Of a stretch of DNA of 64,000 nucleotides, positions 1-9,703 are shown in pieces. How positions within the stretch are numbered: the stretch's first letter is position 1; the number at the start of each line of letters is the position of its first letter. Below the pieces are notes generated by a model. That model was not told the origin of the DNA, ran no database searches, and was given only the letters and a program-made list of their open reading frames with translations. Source of the stretch: Bog-159 sp963738375. GTDB lineage: Bacteria; Acidobacteriota; Terriglobia; Bryobacterales; Bryobacteraceae. The translations under genes and the position numbers were made by a program. The stretch covers positions 372,001-436,000 of the forward strand of contig CAVTWL010000012.1 in assembly GCA_963738375.1 (NCBI GenBank). The letters run 5' to 3'.

Positions 1-191
1 GCTTCGGCATCGGTCAGCGTCGGCTTGTTCGCAAACACGGCCGGACGCTCCAGCGGTGTGATGGTGGCGTTGCTCCAGATGCCCTGCAGATCGGGATGCC
101 CGTCCGGAGTGCGCGGCACATTCTGCCCCGCCAGATGTACGGAAAACGGATTTGCCAAGGCGCCCAGCGCCAAGATAAGACGATATCGCAT
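1..191 (-). CDS. Partial exported protein of unknown function (5' part of the gene only)
   Basis: An open frame begins with ATG at 191 and runs off the left edge. It reads MRYRLILALGALANPF, a hydrophobic leader, and continues into a PRTPDGHPDLQGIWSN segment. The same PDGxPxLxGIW motif is found in the gene at 644-1444, so the two are paralogues that bracket the DUF6152 gene in one leftward operon. The gap to the DUF6152 stop is 20 bp. Such short exported proteins are common in Acidobacteriota and have no assigned role. Only about 63 codons are visible, so length and function cannot be judged. Confidence 0.7.
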   Translation of the reverse strand, partial: MRYRLILALGALANPFSVHLAGQNVPRTPDGHPDLQGIWSNATITPLERPAVFANKPTLTDAE

Positions 192-211
192 GCCTGTCTC
201 CCTCCCCTGTT

Positions 212-637
212 TTACTTCTTTTCGTCGTACGGGGCGCCGGTGCCCGACGAGCCCAGGAATAACTTCCTGCCATCCGGCAGCGTGATATCGCGGCCGTTGG
301 CGCGCAGGGAGCCGTCCTTCGACTGGTAGCCTTCCACGATCACGCGCGTGCCCGGCGCAACCGCCGTCTTGGTGAAGCCGCGCCGCAGCAGCACGTTCGG
401 ACTGCCCGCCTCCACCATCCAACTGGCGGTCTTGCCGCCGGGGCCCGCCACGTCGACATGGATCCAGGCGTGTGGATTGATTAGTTCTATTTTGGTGACG
501 ACTCCTTCCAGGTGGACCGGTTTCTTGGCGTCAAACTCCGCCGCAAATGCGTGATGCGCCCAAACCGGCGCGGCGGCCAGAAGCAATGCGGCGCTCATCG
601 CAGCCAGGATCTTCGCGTGCATGGAAATGTTTTTCAT
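212..637 (-). CDS. DUF6152 family exported protein
   Basis: The 141-residue product has a cleavable leader (about residues 1-27, ending APVWA before HHAF). The mature domain holds the HHAFAAEFD and INPHAWIHVDV blocks that I associate with DUF6152, a small periplasmic family of unknown function. Several His residues near the mature N-terminus could bind metal or copper, but that is a guess. Two starts are possible, Met1 at 637 and Met6 at 622; the later one still gives a full signal peptide. It lies 6 bp after the upstream gene (644-1444) and 20 bp before the next one, so all three are probably co-transcribed. Family call fairly sure, function unknown. Confidence 0.75.
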   Translation of the reverse strand: MKNISMHAKILAAMSAALLLAAAPVWAHHAFAAEFDAKKPVHLEGVVTKIELINPHAWIHVDVAGPGGKTASWMVEAGSPNVLLRRGFTKTAVAPGTRVIVEGYQSKDGSLRANGRDITLPDGRKLFLGSSGTGAPYDEKK

Positions 638-643
638 GGTAGT

Positions 644-1444
644 TCACTTGGCGGGCTTTTTGGCGTACTGACCGTACATCAAATCTTCGGCAAACTCGAC
701 GCACTTGAATTCCATCAGGCGTGCGTCCGGCTCCACGTGGCGGTAAAGCGGCATCTTGATTTTCCACGGATGGGCAAAGACCTTGGGGTCCTCGATGGTC
801 GCTTCGTACCACAGCGTATCGTGAGTGCGCGGCGTGTAGCGCTCGACCACGTGGAGAGCATCGCTGTGGTAGTCGCCGGCCCGATCGAACCAGGTGCGTT
901 CATCGAGAGCGGTTACATCGATGACCAGCGTGTCGCCTTCCCAGTGGCCATATGACTGGCCCATCCAGGAATCGGCTGGCGCGGGGCCCGGATCTTTTAG
1001 GTAGATGTTCCGCACCGCGCCGTCGAACTGATAAGCGAAAAAGAGGGCCTTGTCGCTATGAAAGATCTGGAAGGGATAGGGCAGGTAGGTCGCCCGCGGC
1101 ACACCGGGCAGGAAGCATTTGATCTCGGGGTCGGCGGTGAAGCGGTTGGCCAGGTTCGTTTGCTTTTGCGCCAGGGCAGCGGGCAGATAGGGAATCTCGC
1201 CCCCTTCGACTACCCCGGGCCCCCCCGGCTCGGCCCCCTCCGCGCCGAGGGCCGTGGGGCCCTGCCGGGATGCGTGGATTTGCAGATCCCAGTTGGCGGT
1301 GTTCAGCGCCTGCCAGATCCCTGTTAAGTTCGGCTTACCGTCCGGCATGCGCGGAAAATCGGAGGCCTGTTGGCCCGATGCCGCAACGGCGGCGAGAATG
1401 AATGCGCCCGGAAGCGCGGCGGTTACCCAGAGTGATTTCAACAC
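644..1444 (-). CDS. Exported hypothetical protein (PDGxPxLxGIW family)
   Basis: A 266-residue protein starting at GTG 1444, with a hydrophobic leader (about residues 6-24, ending ASGQQ). The mature start FPRMPDGKPNLTGIW matches the start of the partial gene at the left edge. Other features are a Trp/Tyr-rich core with the GHWEGDTLVIDVT segment, seen in many acidobacterial and proteobacterial secreted proteins of unknown role, and a C-terminal MEFKCVEFAED segment. No catalytic motif is evident. It is the first gene of a leftward operon with DUF6152 and the partial gene. It is divergent from efpL, with about 157 bp between the start codons. Family known to me only as hypothetical. Confidence 0.7.
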   Translation of the reverse strand: MLKSLWVTAALPGAFILAAVAASGQQASDFPRMPDGKPNLTGIWQALNTANWDLQIHASRQGPTALGAEGAEPGGPGVVEGGEIPYLPAALAQKQTNLANRFTADPEIKCFLPGVPRATYLPYPFQIFHSDKALFFAYQFDGAVRNIYLKDPGPAPADSWMGQSYGHWEGDTLVIDVTALDERTWFDRAGDYHSDALHVVERYTPRTHDTLWYEATIEDPKVFAHPWKIKMPLYRHVEPDARLMEFKCVEFAEDLMYGQYAKKPAK

Positions 1445-1601
1445 GGCAATCTCATCAGAGGTACCAAACGGCGGAGGGAGCCGTCAAGCCCACGCCGCGG
1501 TGCGCCCGGGGCTCGCGAAGGGGAGAGCTTCCAATTTCCGGAAAGGTATCGGTTCCCGGCGCTGGCCTTTATACTCAAGAAGGAAGCTTTTTTTTGAAAC
1601 T

Positions 1602-2177
1602 ATGGCCGCATTAATCGACGCAATCAACGTAAAGAAAAAGACTTTGTTTGAGCTGGACAACGTACCGTACGCCTGTCTCGAAGCGGAAGTGAACACGCCC
1701 ACGGCCCGCGGAGGTCAGACCCTGGTGCGCCTGAAGATGCGCAACCTGCTCACCAACGCCGTTTTCGAGAAAACTTTCAAAGCGGGCGACAAGTTCCGCG
1801 AGCCGGATCTGGTGATGGTGGCTGCGTCGTACCTTTATAGCGATGGAGACGGATCTCACTTCCTCGATCAGCAAAGCTTCGAAACCCATTCCCTGGCCGG
1901 CGATGTCATGGGCGATGCCCTCGACTTCCTGATCGAAGGCGCTCTGCTGGAATTGCTGAAATACAACGGCAATCCCATCGGACTGAAGTTGCCGCCCTTC
2001 GTGGAGCTGCAGGTGACTTCCACGGAACCGGGTGTGCGCGGCGACACCTCAAGCGGCAGCGTGACCAAACCGGCGAAGCTGGAAACGGGCCTGGAGATTC
2101 GCGTGCCCCTGTTTATCAAAGAGGGCGAAAAGGTAACCGTGTCCACCGAGACCCGTGCTTTCGGGGGACGCGCGTAA
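1602..2177 (+). CDS. efpL: Elongation factor P paralogue, EfpL/YeiP type
   Basis: The 191-residue protein has the three-domain EF-P layout: KOW-like N-terminal domain (about 1-65), OB domain (about 70-130) and C-terminal OB domain (about 135-190, with GLEIRVPLFIKEGEKV). At the tip loop, where canonical EF-P carries the modified Lys in a PGKG context, this protein reads TPTARGGQT. That is the SPTARG signature of E. coli YeiP/EfpL, with an unmodified Arg at the tip. EF-P proteins bind the ribosome between P and E sites and relieve stalling at proline-rich motifs. ATG 1602 is chosen because the family N-terminus begins there; the open frame extends upstream to 1254 without homology. Canonical EF-P is not in this window. 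Alternative: a divergent canonical efp. Confidence 0.8.
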   Translation: MAALIDAINVKKKTLFELDNVPYACLEAEVNTPTARGGQTLVRLKMRNLLTNAVFEKTFKAGDKFREPDLVMVAASYLYSDGDGSHFLDQQSFETHSLAGDVMGDALDFLIEGALLELLKYNGNPIGLKLPPFVELQVTSTEPGVRGDTSSGSVTKPAKLETGLEIRVPLFIKEGEKVTVSTETRAFGGRA

Positions 2178-2187
2178 TACAGTCTTA

Positions 2188-3540
2188 CTAGCCCAGGAAC
2201 CCAAGGTTGCTGCTCGGGAAGTTCGCCACGTTGGGAAAGACGGTGGAGAGGCTGGAGGAAGCCACCCCAAACCATTGCGCCAGCGTGGAGCCGTATTGAT
2301 CCACGGCGGTGGTGGGGATGAGCACGCCCCGGTTGCTCGCATCGTCGTCGCCGCCCGGGACCAACAGCGGGAAGCTGCCGAAGATCTGGCCGCCTTTCAC
2401 TCCGCTTCCCACCACGAAGTGATGGCTGCCCCAGGCGTGATCGCTGCCATCCGTGCCGCTGGGGGTGAGTGTGCGTCCGAATTCGGAGGCGGTGAAAGTA
2501 GTCACTGAGCTGTCGATTCCCAATTCGATGGTGGCCTGGTAGAACGCCAGCACAGCCTGGCTGAGTTGCTGCAACAGCGGCCCTTGCGTCTCCAACTGCG
2601 AGCCGTGCGTGTCGAAGCCGTCCAGGTAGCAGAAGAACACCTGGCGTGTCAGGCCCAGTTGATTGCGAACGGCCATGATGGTGGCCACCGTTTGCAATTG
2701 TGAGGCGAGCAGGCTGCCCGCCGGGAACACCGTGTTCAGTTTGACGCCGGCGATCAGACCGGTCAGGGTGTTGGCGTAATTGTTGCCGCGGGTCATCACG
2801 CCGTTGGCGGCCTGCACCAACTGTACGCCATTGTCGAAGGTCAAAAGCTGCTGAAAGCCGGCGGCGGTGGAGGGCGAGTTCGGATAGGAGTTCAGCACGG
2901 ACATGCCGGTTGGCGGGACGGCGGCGGGGAAGGTGGAGACACCCGTGCAAAACAGTTCGCAGCCTGCGGTCGCCGTCAGGGCTGGGAAGATCCCGCCCGA
3001 GTTCTGCGATTGCAGAAGGTCGGTGATGCGGCCCCCCCACCCGGAACTTCCATTACCGGCGGGAATTCCCGTCTGCCACTGGTTGCTCTGATCGGAGTGG
3101 GAGAACAACATCGACGGAATAATGGCCAGGTTGTTGGTCAGATATTGAGTTCGCGTGATGGGCTGCACCAGCATGCCGACATTCGCCAATATTCCGGCCT
3201 TGCCCTGGTTGTAAAGACTTTGAATTTCGGGCAGGCTGGGGTGCAGGCCGTAGGTGTCGCTGCCGTTCATGATCGGCAGCAGCGAATTTTGCGGGATCGC
3301 CAACCCGCCGCGGGTGGTCTGATACTGGCTGTAGTTCTGTTGCGCGGTGGTCATCGGGATTACGGTATTGTGGCCGTCGTTTCCGCCGCCCAGGAAGACG
3401 CAGACCAGCGCCTGATAGTTCGCGCTGCCGGCTGCCAGCGCATTCATCTCGCCGAATTTTGCCAAGGCCCCCGCGGCCCCGACCGCCCCCACCGAACGGA
3501 GCGTCGCCTTCAGAAATTCACGTCTGGAACGAATGTACAT
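2188..3540 (-). CDS. DUF1501 family protein, Tat-exported
   Basis: A 450-residue protein with a Tat-like leader (SRREFLKATLRSVGAVGAAG, residues about 5-24). The DUF1501 core follows: VCVFLGGGNDGHNTVIPM near residue 47, FFCYLDGFDTHGSQ near 300 and TASEFGRTLTPSGTDGSDHAWGSHH near 350. This family belongs to the alkaline-phosphatase/sulfatase-like fold; substrates are unknown. A good Shine-Dalgarno (GGAG, 9 nt spacer) precedes ATG 3540. It lies 38 bp after the DUF1800 gene, the usual partner in Planctomycetes and Acidobacteriota, so the two form one operon. The last codon is only 10 bp from the efpL stop, with transcription converging. Confidence 0.9.
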   Translation of the reverse strand: MYIRSRREFLKATLRSVGAVGAAGALAKFGEMNALAAGSANYQALVCVFLGGGNDGHNTVIPMTTAQQNYSQYQTTRGGLAIPQNSLLPIMNGSDTYGLHPSLPEIQSLYNQGKAGILANVGMLVQPITRTQYLTNNLAIIPSMLFSHSDQSNQWQTGIPAGNGSSGWGGRITDLLQSQNSGGIFPALTATAGCELFCTGVSTFPAAVPPTGMSVLNSYPNSPSTAAGFQQLLTFDNGVQLVQAANGVMTRGNNYANTLTGLIAGVKLNTVFPAGSLLASQLQTVATIMAVRNQLGLTRQVFFCYLDGFDTHGSQLETQGPLLQQLSQAVLAFYQATIELGIDSSVTTFTASEFGRTLTPSGTDGSDHAWGSHHFVVGSGVKGGQIFGSFPLLVPGGDDDASNRGVLIPTTAVDQYGSTLAQWFGVASSSLSTVFPNVANFPSSNLGFLG

Positions 3541-3578
3541 GTCAGATTTCTCCTTATTCGTAAGTTCGGCCGGACACC

Positions 3579-6353
3579 TTAGTGCCAGACGTTGTAGTAA
3601 CTCGAAGACAGAATCAGATAGATGGCGTGCTCCACCACCTGCAACGGCGGTTCGGCATCGCCGGTTACCGCGGTCACGATGGCGGATTTCATGCCGGCTG
3701 GCATGGTCCCGTGAGTCAGGGTCAGGTCCAGCGCATTCACCAGCGTAGCCGGCGTAGAGGCCAGCGAGACGAAAGGCGTGAGATCCACCGTCGTGCCCGG
3801 GCCGTAGTTCTGGATCCCGGTGGACTATTGGCTGAACAGGCTGGCCACATCGTTCGCTCGCCAGATCGCGTTGTTGGGAGTCTGGATTTCAAACTCGCCG
3901 CCAAACAGCGTCGTCCCGGGGACTACGTAGTTCGGCGCATAGTAATTGAACACGCTGGGCGCGTTGAACAGATCCTGGCTAAGATTGACTAAGTCCCAGG
4001 GATAGTAGTTTTGATTGCTCATCTGCCCGCCGAAAGCGCGGATCGTGCCGGCGAAGAATAGCGCGGGCTCCTGCAGATGGCCGTCGTTGGGCTGATCGTT
4101 GCCGCCGTTATCGTTGGCGCGCGCCTCGGGGTCGAGCAGGATGGCGGTGAGGACCGCCTGCATGTCGCCGCGCACGCCGCTGCCGTTGTCGTTGAAGGCG
4201 GCCGCCACGCGCGAAACGTAGGCGGGGCTGGGGTTGCTCTTTACCAGGTGCTGGATCAGTTGCGTGCCGACGAAGGGGCCGGCGTTGGGGTGATTGAAGA
4301 CGTTGGCGAGGGCGTTGGCCAGGTCCTGCTGCGGGGTGATTCCCGCCGGCGAGACGTAGCCGTTGAGCAACTGCTTGGACCCGGAGTCGTGTTCGGCTGC
4401 GTAGGCCACCATCGGTCCGTAGTTGGAAATGTAGGCGTTCCAGTCCACCGGCTGTCCCGGCGCCGGAGCGTAAGTCCAACCTGTGTAGACCCGCGCGAAT
4501 TCGGTGATCGTGAATTGCGAATATGTAGGGATGGGCAGCCCGTTATTATCCAGTTGAACCGTCCCGTCCGGATTGAGCATTTGCACGCCGATGGTGAACA
4601 ACTGCATCAACTCGCGCGCATAGTTCTCGTTAGCCACCGATCCCGTAGTGGGATCGGCCATGGCGTTGTTGGCCATATTCAAGTATTGGCCCATCGCGGG
4701 ACTGAGGGTCACGTCGGTCATGATCTGCCGGTAGTTGGTGAAAGCGTCCGCCAGCAGCATGTTCTGGTAAGGGACCATGCTGTCGTTCCAGATGATGGTT
4801 TGGAAGGATGTCACGAAGATCTGGCTGAGGGCGAAGGCCACGCGCTGGCGCAGCTGGTCGGGATTGGTCACCGCATTGGCCAGGAACTGGCCCGGCATGC
4901 CGCTCTGGCTGGCAGTAATGTTGTTGTAATTGGAAATCTGCGGCGTGCTGAACTGTTGCGTCAGCCAGCCTTGAAAGCCGAGCGTTTGCACCGTATCGGC
5001 ATCGGCCGGTGTGGGACCGAAGGCGGCCTGCTCCAGAAACCGGCGCGCGGCGGCGGCGCTGACTTGTGAGTTGGCCACCCCGACTTGCACCGCGAAGGGT
5101 TGCGAGACCGACGTGCCGTTGGCGACCGTGATACTGGCGGCGCCCGAGACACCCCAGAATCCGGTAACGGTGAGAGTTCCGCCGGAGTAACTCGTTTCCA
5201 TGGCGGTACCGTTGATGGATGCAACGGAAGAAGCACTGAATCCTGTGCCGGTGATGGTGGTAGTGAAGATGCCAAGCGGCAATGGACCGTTGGACCCGAC
5301 CGCGCTGATTACAGGTGTCGGCGCAATCAGCGTCACGGTGGCAGTGGCCGTGCCGTTGGAGCCGGTGGCCGAAACGGAGTCAGTGCCGGACACAGACAGT
5401 GAACTGGGCGCGGTATACAAGCCGGATGTTGTCACCGTGCCGTACGTGGCAGCCCAGGATGTTGCTCCGGGCGACGTGAACTGTTGTGTGGCGCCCAGCG
5501 CCAGCGACACCGCCGCCGGGGAAATCGTCTGCGGATTCTGACTGGTCAGGGTGACTACGGCCGATGCCGAGCCTCCCGGCCCGGTGGCGGTGACCGTGGC
5601 GGAGTTCGACGGCGGCATGGCCGAAGGGGCGGTAAAGAGACCGGACGAACTGACCGTTCCGGTCGTCGCTGACCAATTGGTGGCGCCCGTGGAGGTGAAC
5701 TGCTGTGTCCCTCCCAGTTTTACTGTAGCCGTACTTGGCGAAATCGTCTGCGGCGGCGGAGGGCCGCTGTTTATAAACTGCGCGGTGAACACCGGCCCCC
5801 ACAGTGTTCCAGGATTTTGTACTTGAAACGGGACACCGCCGGCGGTGCCCTGATAGCCTCCCGTGGTCAAGGTGGTGCTGCTGACAAAGATGGTGCTAAG
5901 ATTGGCGCCCCCGCCGGATACGATGGCGCCTTTCTTGAAGCCGGTTCCCTGCACGGTGATGGAGTAACTCCCAACCGGAATGGGGCTGGGAGAAATCGAA
6001 GCAATAGCGGGACCGGCCGGTTCGACCGCCACGTAAACGGTAGCGGAGGTCTTGTTGTCCGACCCGAGTGCCGTAATGGTAATGCCGTTGGCCGGTATCT
6101 TCGCGGGCGCCGTGTACAGCCCTCCGGCCGTGATGGTTCCGTAAGTAGCGCTTCCCTTGGTGACGCCGTTTACCTGCCAGGTTACTTTCGTGTTGGCAAG
6201 TCCGCTAACCGTGGCCTTGTATTGCTGAGTTTGCTTCACGCCGAGGGTGGCATAGCTGGGCGTGATCGCGATTGACGCGGCCTCCAGCGCAGCGGGTAGC
6301 AACAAAGTAGCTATGCAAAGCGAGAGTTGACGGCAACCTGGATTCATCCGCAT
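3579..6353 (-). CDS. DUF1800 family surface protein with Ig-like repeats, interrupted by an amber codon
   Basis: Total span 925 codons. An N-terminal leader (residues about 8-26) is followed by an IPT/Ig-like region. At least three Ig-like repeats of the pattern ISPsTaxVxLGgTQQFTstGAT-W lie roughly at residues 30-430. The DUF1800 domain follows (about 450-920), with RFLEQAAFGPT, RQRVAFALSQIFV, NENYARELMQLFTIGV and the ending YLILSSSYYNVWH. A TAG at 3825-3827 interrupts it, where the reading frame on both sides is continuous (SLFSQ, stop, STGIQNYGPG). A Tyr codon is the simplest original. The last 82 residues are thus cut off, either by real nonsense mutation or by a base-call error. GAGGAG precedes ATG 6353. 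It forms an operon with DUF1501 downstream. Function of DUF1800 is unknown. Confidence 0.85.
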
Positions 6354-6598
6354 CGTAGTGCACTCCTCGAACAGCCGGTCTACGTGATTAGGGCGTTGTG
6401 GCTCAGCGCATGCGAGTTATGATTCGAAAGAATGCTAACTAAGGGATCTTCGCCGCAGACATCCGAATGCCAGTCTCGGCTGACTTTGGTTCGCAAGTCG
6501 AGATCTCTTTGGTTAAAGCCCGGCCATGTTTTCTTGCCGTGGGTAATCGGCCGGCGTTTGCGCTCTTGGGAATCACGTCATCAGGTTACACTCGACTG

Positions 6599-7375
6599 AT
6601 GTTGCTGTGCCCCGTGCGCGATTGCCACCTGGCCCTGACGCCCGATGCCAAACGGCTGCGCTGCGCGCGCGGTCATTCGTTTGACGTGGCGCGCAGCGGG
6701 TACGTCAACCTGCTGCAACCCCAGGAGCGTCGATCGAAACAGCCGGGCGACACGGTCGCCGCCGTGGCTGCGCGGCGGCGGCTGCACGACCTCGGCGTGA
6801 CAGCGCCCCTTCTGGCGGCCATCGTGGAGACGGCCGGCGCATCGGCCGGCGGCACGGTCCTGGATGCCGGGTGCGGCGATGGCTTCTATTTGGGCAGTCT
6901 GGTTAGCCAGACGGGGTGCGCCGGGGTGGGCATCGACATCTCGATTCCCGCTGTCGATCTGGCCGCGCGCCGCTACCCGGGATGCCAGTGGATTGTCGCC
7001 AATGCCGACCGCTTCGTGCCCTGCGCGGACGGCTCGTTTCCTCTGGTGCTGTCGATCACCGCGCGCATGAATTCGGCCGAATTCCGGCGCGTGGTATGCG
7101 GCGGCGGACGACTGCTGGTGGCCATTCCAGCGCCGCAGGATTTGATCGAACTCCGCGGCGCGGGAGTCGACCGCCGGGCGCGCGCCATCGAAGCCTTCGC
7201 CGGGCATTTCACGCTGCTCGAACAGCGCCGGGTCACCACCGTAGCCCACCTCGATGCAGCCGCGGTGGAGGACGTATTACTATCCATCTACCGGCCCATG
7301 CGGCGCCAGGCGGTCGCGGCGATGCGCGCTACCTTTAGTCTCGATTTACTGCTGTTCCGGCCCAGCGAGGGCTAG
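6599..7375 (+). CDS. rlmA: RlmA-like 23S rRNA guanine-N1 methyltransferase
   Basis: The 258-residue protein opens with a zinc-finger-like segment: Cys4, Cys9, Cys22 and His26 within MLLCPVRDCHLALTP and RCARGHSFD. The RSGYVNLL motif typical of RlmA methyltransferases follows. A class I SAM-dependent fold comes next, with VLDAGCGDGFYLG as motif I near residue 87. RlmA enzymes methylate G745/G748 of 23S rRNA; whether this homologue keeps that target is inferred. The C4-C9 spacing is CxxxxC rather than the usual CxxC. ATG 6599 is chosen over an upstream frame extension to 6467 because the zinc finger begins immediately. The stop lies inside the 147-bp repeat, and the last 40 codons are duplicated at 10070-10189. 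Confidence 0.75.
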   Translation: MLLCPVRDCHLALTPDAKRLRCARGHSFDVARSGYVNLLQPQERRSKQPGDTVAAVAARRRLHDLGVTAPLLAAIVETAGASAGGTVLDAGCGDGFYLGSLVSQTGCAGVGIDISIPAVDLAARRYPGCQWIVANADRFVPCADGSFPLVLSITARMNSAEFRRVVCGGGRLLVAIPAPQDLIELRGAGVDRRARAIEAFAGHFTLLEQRRVTTVAHLDAAAVEDVLLSIYRPMRRQAVAAMRATFSLDLLLFRPSEG

Positions 7376-7402
7376 CCGCGCGGCCCATACATAGCCAAGG
7401 CG
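7256..7402. repeat. 147-bp direct repeat, left copy
   Basis: Bases 7256-7402 match 10070-10216 at a constant offset of 2814 bp with only two mismatches (7315/10129 and 7398/10212). The left copy contains the last 40 codons of rlmA and 31 bp that correspond to the 3' end of the convergent gene now at 10186-11358. Confidence 0.97.
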
Positions 7403-7500
7403 TGCCACCTGTATGTTGCTCCAAAAGGGTTTGGCCAGAGGCGACTTCAGGGCCGGTCGTGAGCGCAATAATCGCCGAAGTGCCCGGAAGTTCGGAATGC

Positions 7501-9703
7501 TTACTGTTCCTGGGCATTTGCTAACGCCATAGCGCGAAGAGCGTCCTGCGGGCGGCCCACGGTCGCGTACAGTTGGCCAAGTTGGCGCCACAGCGCCGGG
7601 TTCTTCGGGGCGAGACGAGTGGCCTCTTCCTCATAGGAAATTGATCGCTGTAAATCCCCGATACCTTGCCACGATTAGAGCCTTTCCGTGAGCAGTATTC
7701 GCAAGAAACACCTCGTTTACTATTAGTTCCGGATGAGGCGGCAAGCTCGTGACGGCTTCATTGAAGGAGTCTAGAGCGTCCAACGGGCGATGGGCCTGGA
7801 GGTAGCAATATCCTAGACTCTGTAGCTGCTTCCACGGAGACTCTGATGCGCTTGCCGCCTTTTGCCATGCGACGATTGCATTTTCCAACCTATTAGCTCG
7901 CTGGTAATGCGTCGCCAGCGATGACCAAGGTGCTGCGAGATCTGGCACAAGCTTCGTTGCGCGCACAAGATCAAGTTCAGCATGTTGTCCATCGCCCATA
8001 TCTTCATGGATGCGGCCGCGCAGGTAATAGAGATAACCGAAATCTGGGTGAATGCGTATCGCGCGGCTTGCGGCCTCCAGCGCTTCCCGATTTCGTCCGA
8101 GGACACGCAAGACGGTAGCCCCATTCGTTAATCCCTCAAAGCCTTGATGTTTGGGCAAGGGGGTCGTTTCGCAATCGATCTGAAGTTCCTCGATTAGCCG
8201 CTCGGTCTGAGGACTACGCCGCAGAAAGACTGCCGAGACTTCATCAAGGTACACCGGTCGCCAGATGTCGCTAGTACAGAATTGGGTCAAAACTGGAAAT
8301 TGCTGAAGAGCGAAGTATCTTCCTAGTGGCACGACAATCGTATTGATACCGTAGCGGCCTATCTCCGCACGCCACAACGGTGAGTCCGGTGGGCTGCTTT
8401 TAAGTAACGCACTATGTGTTATCCCAGCACTACCAAAGGGAATCGCCCGTGAGTCGATGAAGTCTTTGTATTGCGGGCCGAGTCGGAACATCAGAAAAGC
8501 ACCTTCGCTGTAGCCGGCAAACACTTCTCGGGGTAGGTGTTCCCGAACGACAAAGTCGGCTGCATCACTCGGAAGGCACCAGGATATCCCGGCGCCGAAG
8601 CCAACCATTTCATCCGCTGACCGGTAAGTTTGTCCCGTCACCAGATTTGCAGCGCGCACGAATGCTAGGCAAACAAAAGCCGAGGCAACGAGTGCTTTTG
8701 CGTTCGCCTGTCTGATCGCAGGCAACGCCGAGGACAAGGAGGCACCGCCGACCACCACAACTACGATTGCCGCCAAAGAAATGAACCGCTGGTGCTGCGT
8801 AGCTAGGAAAACCGCCGAGGCTAATAGTATCGCTTCCCCAAAGCGCCGCCTAAGGAGGGCGAATGCCATTGCTACGAGTGCGATCAAAAGGATAAAGTAC
8901 GAGGTATCAGGAGCAAGAGGAAACAGCTCAATTTGAATGTGCGCCCAGTTCGTTGGAAGCGGCTTCCATTCCTGAATCAACGCCGAATGCGCTCCCATTA
9001 CGTCTTGTTGGCGCGCCACGGCCTTATAAATCTTCCATCCCCACGGATTGATCAAAGTCGCAAAGCATGCCGCGCATAGCCACGGCCACGCGCTTCGGAG
9101 GCGCGACCAGGCACCATCGAGTAAATCCAGCATCAAGTACGCTGCTATGAGGGCGAGACCCGCTATGAAGCCGGGATGCAGATTCACCCACGCTGCCATT
9201 ATGAGGGGCAACATCCAGAGTCGTGCTTTTCCCGTCGTGCGATTCTCCCAGAGGAGCGAAATCGTTAGGGCAAACAGGACGACCGTGAACATTTCAGCGC
9301 GTGCGTTTATCCGAGAAGTGATTGGTGCAACCGCAATGACTGCGAGGGCGGCGGTCTTGGCTGACCCTCTTCGCAGCACGAGAGCTACGGCAATGGCGCT
9401 AACCAACGCCGTGAACCAAGAGAGCAATGCATAGCCACCAGCGAGGAAAATCAGGTAGAAGATTAAGCCGGAGCCCACGGGATAAATCCAGGCGTGTCCC
9501 GCTGCGGTGTAGGAGAAGACGTCTGTCGAAGGAATGCGATGATTGGCGAGAATCCGGCGCCCGGTGGCTAGTTGCCAGCCTAGGTCGAACTCCGCGACAG
9601 TCTTCAGGCCAGCCAGGAAGGCGTAGATTACAGCCGCAGCTGCTAAGGCGTAACGTAGCAAACGAGCCGATCGATGATTTGGCGAAAACGCTGGCACCGG
9701 CAA
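7501..9703 (-). CDS. Polytopic membrane protein with C-terminal TPRs, frameshifted near the 3' end
   Basis: The first ~410 residues hold about nine to eleven hydrophobic helices, with DLGWQLATGRRILANHRIP between the first two. That pattern (an acidic loop after TM1) is common in GT-C-like or O-antigen/PMT-like membrane proteins of Acidobacteriota. A soluble region follows, then TPRs from about residue 530 (ALEAASRAIRIHPDFGYLYYLRGRIHED and similar). The main frame ends at 7631. The +1 frame continues the TPR pattern (EEEATRLAPKNPALWRQLGQ) to a TAA at 7501, so a one-base indel lies near 7645-7665, next to a CCCC run. The start is TTG 9703 or more likely GTG 9697, after GAGGAG. It is the only gene in the repeat-flanked insert. 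Glycosyltransfer is only a possibility. Confidence 0.7.

Noticed and set aside
4077..5069. 330-codon open frame antisense to the DUF1800 gene
   Set aside because: Shadow frame; Val/Gly/Arg-rich with no recognisable motif, while the opposite strand encodes DUF1800.
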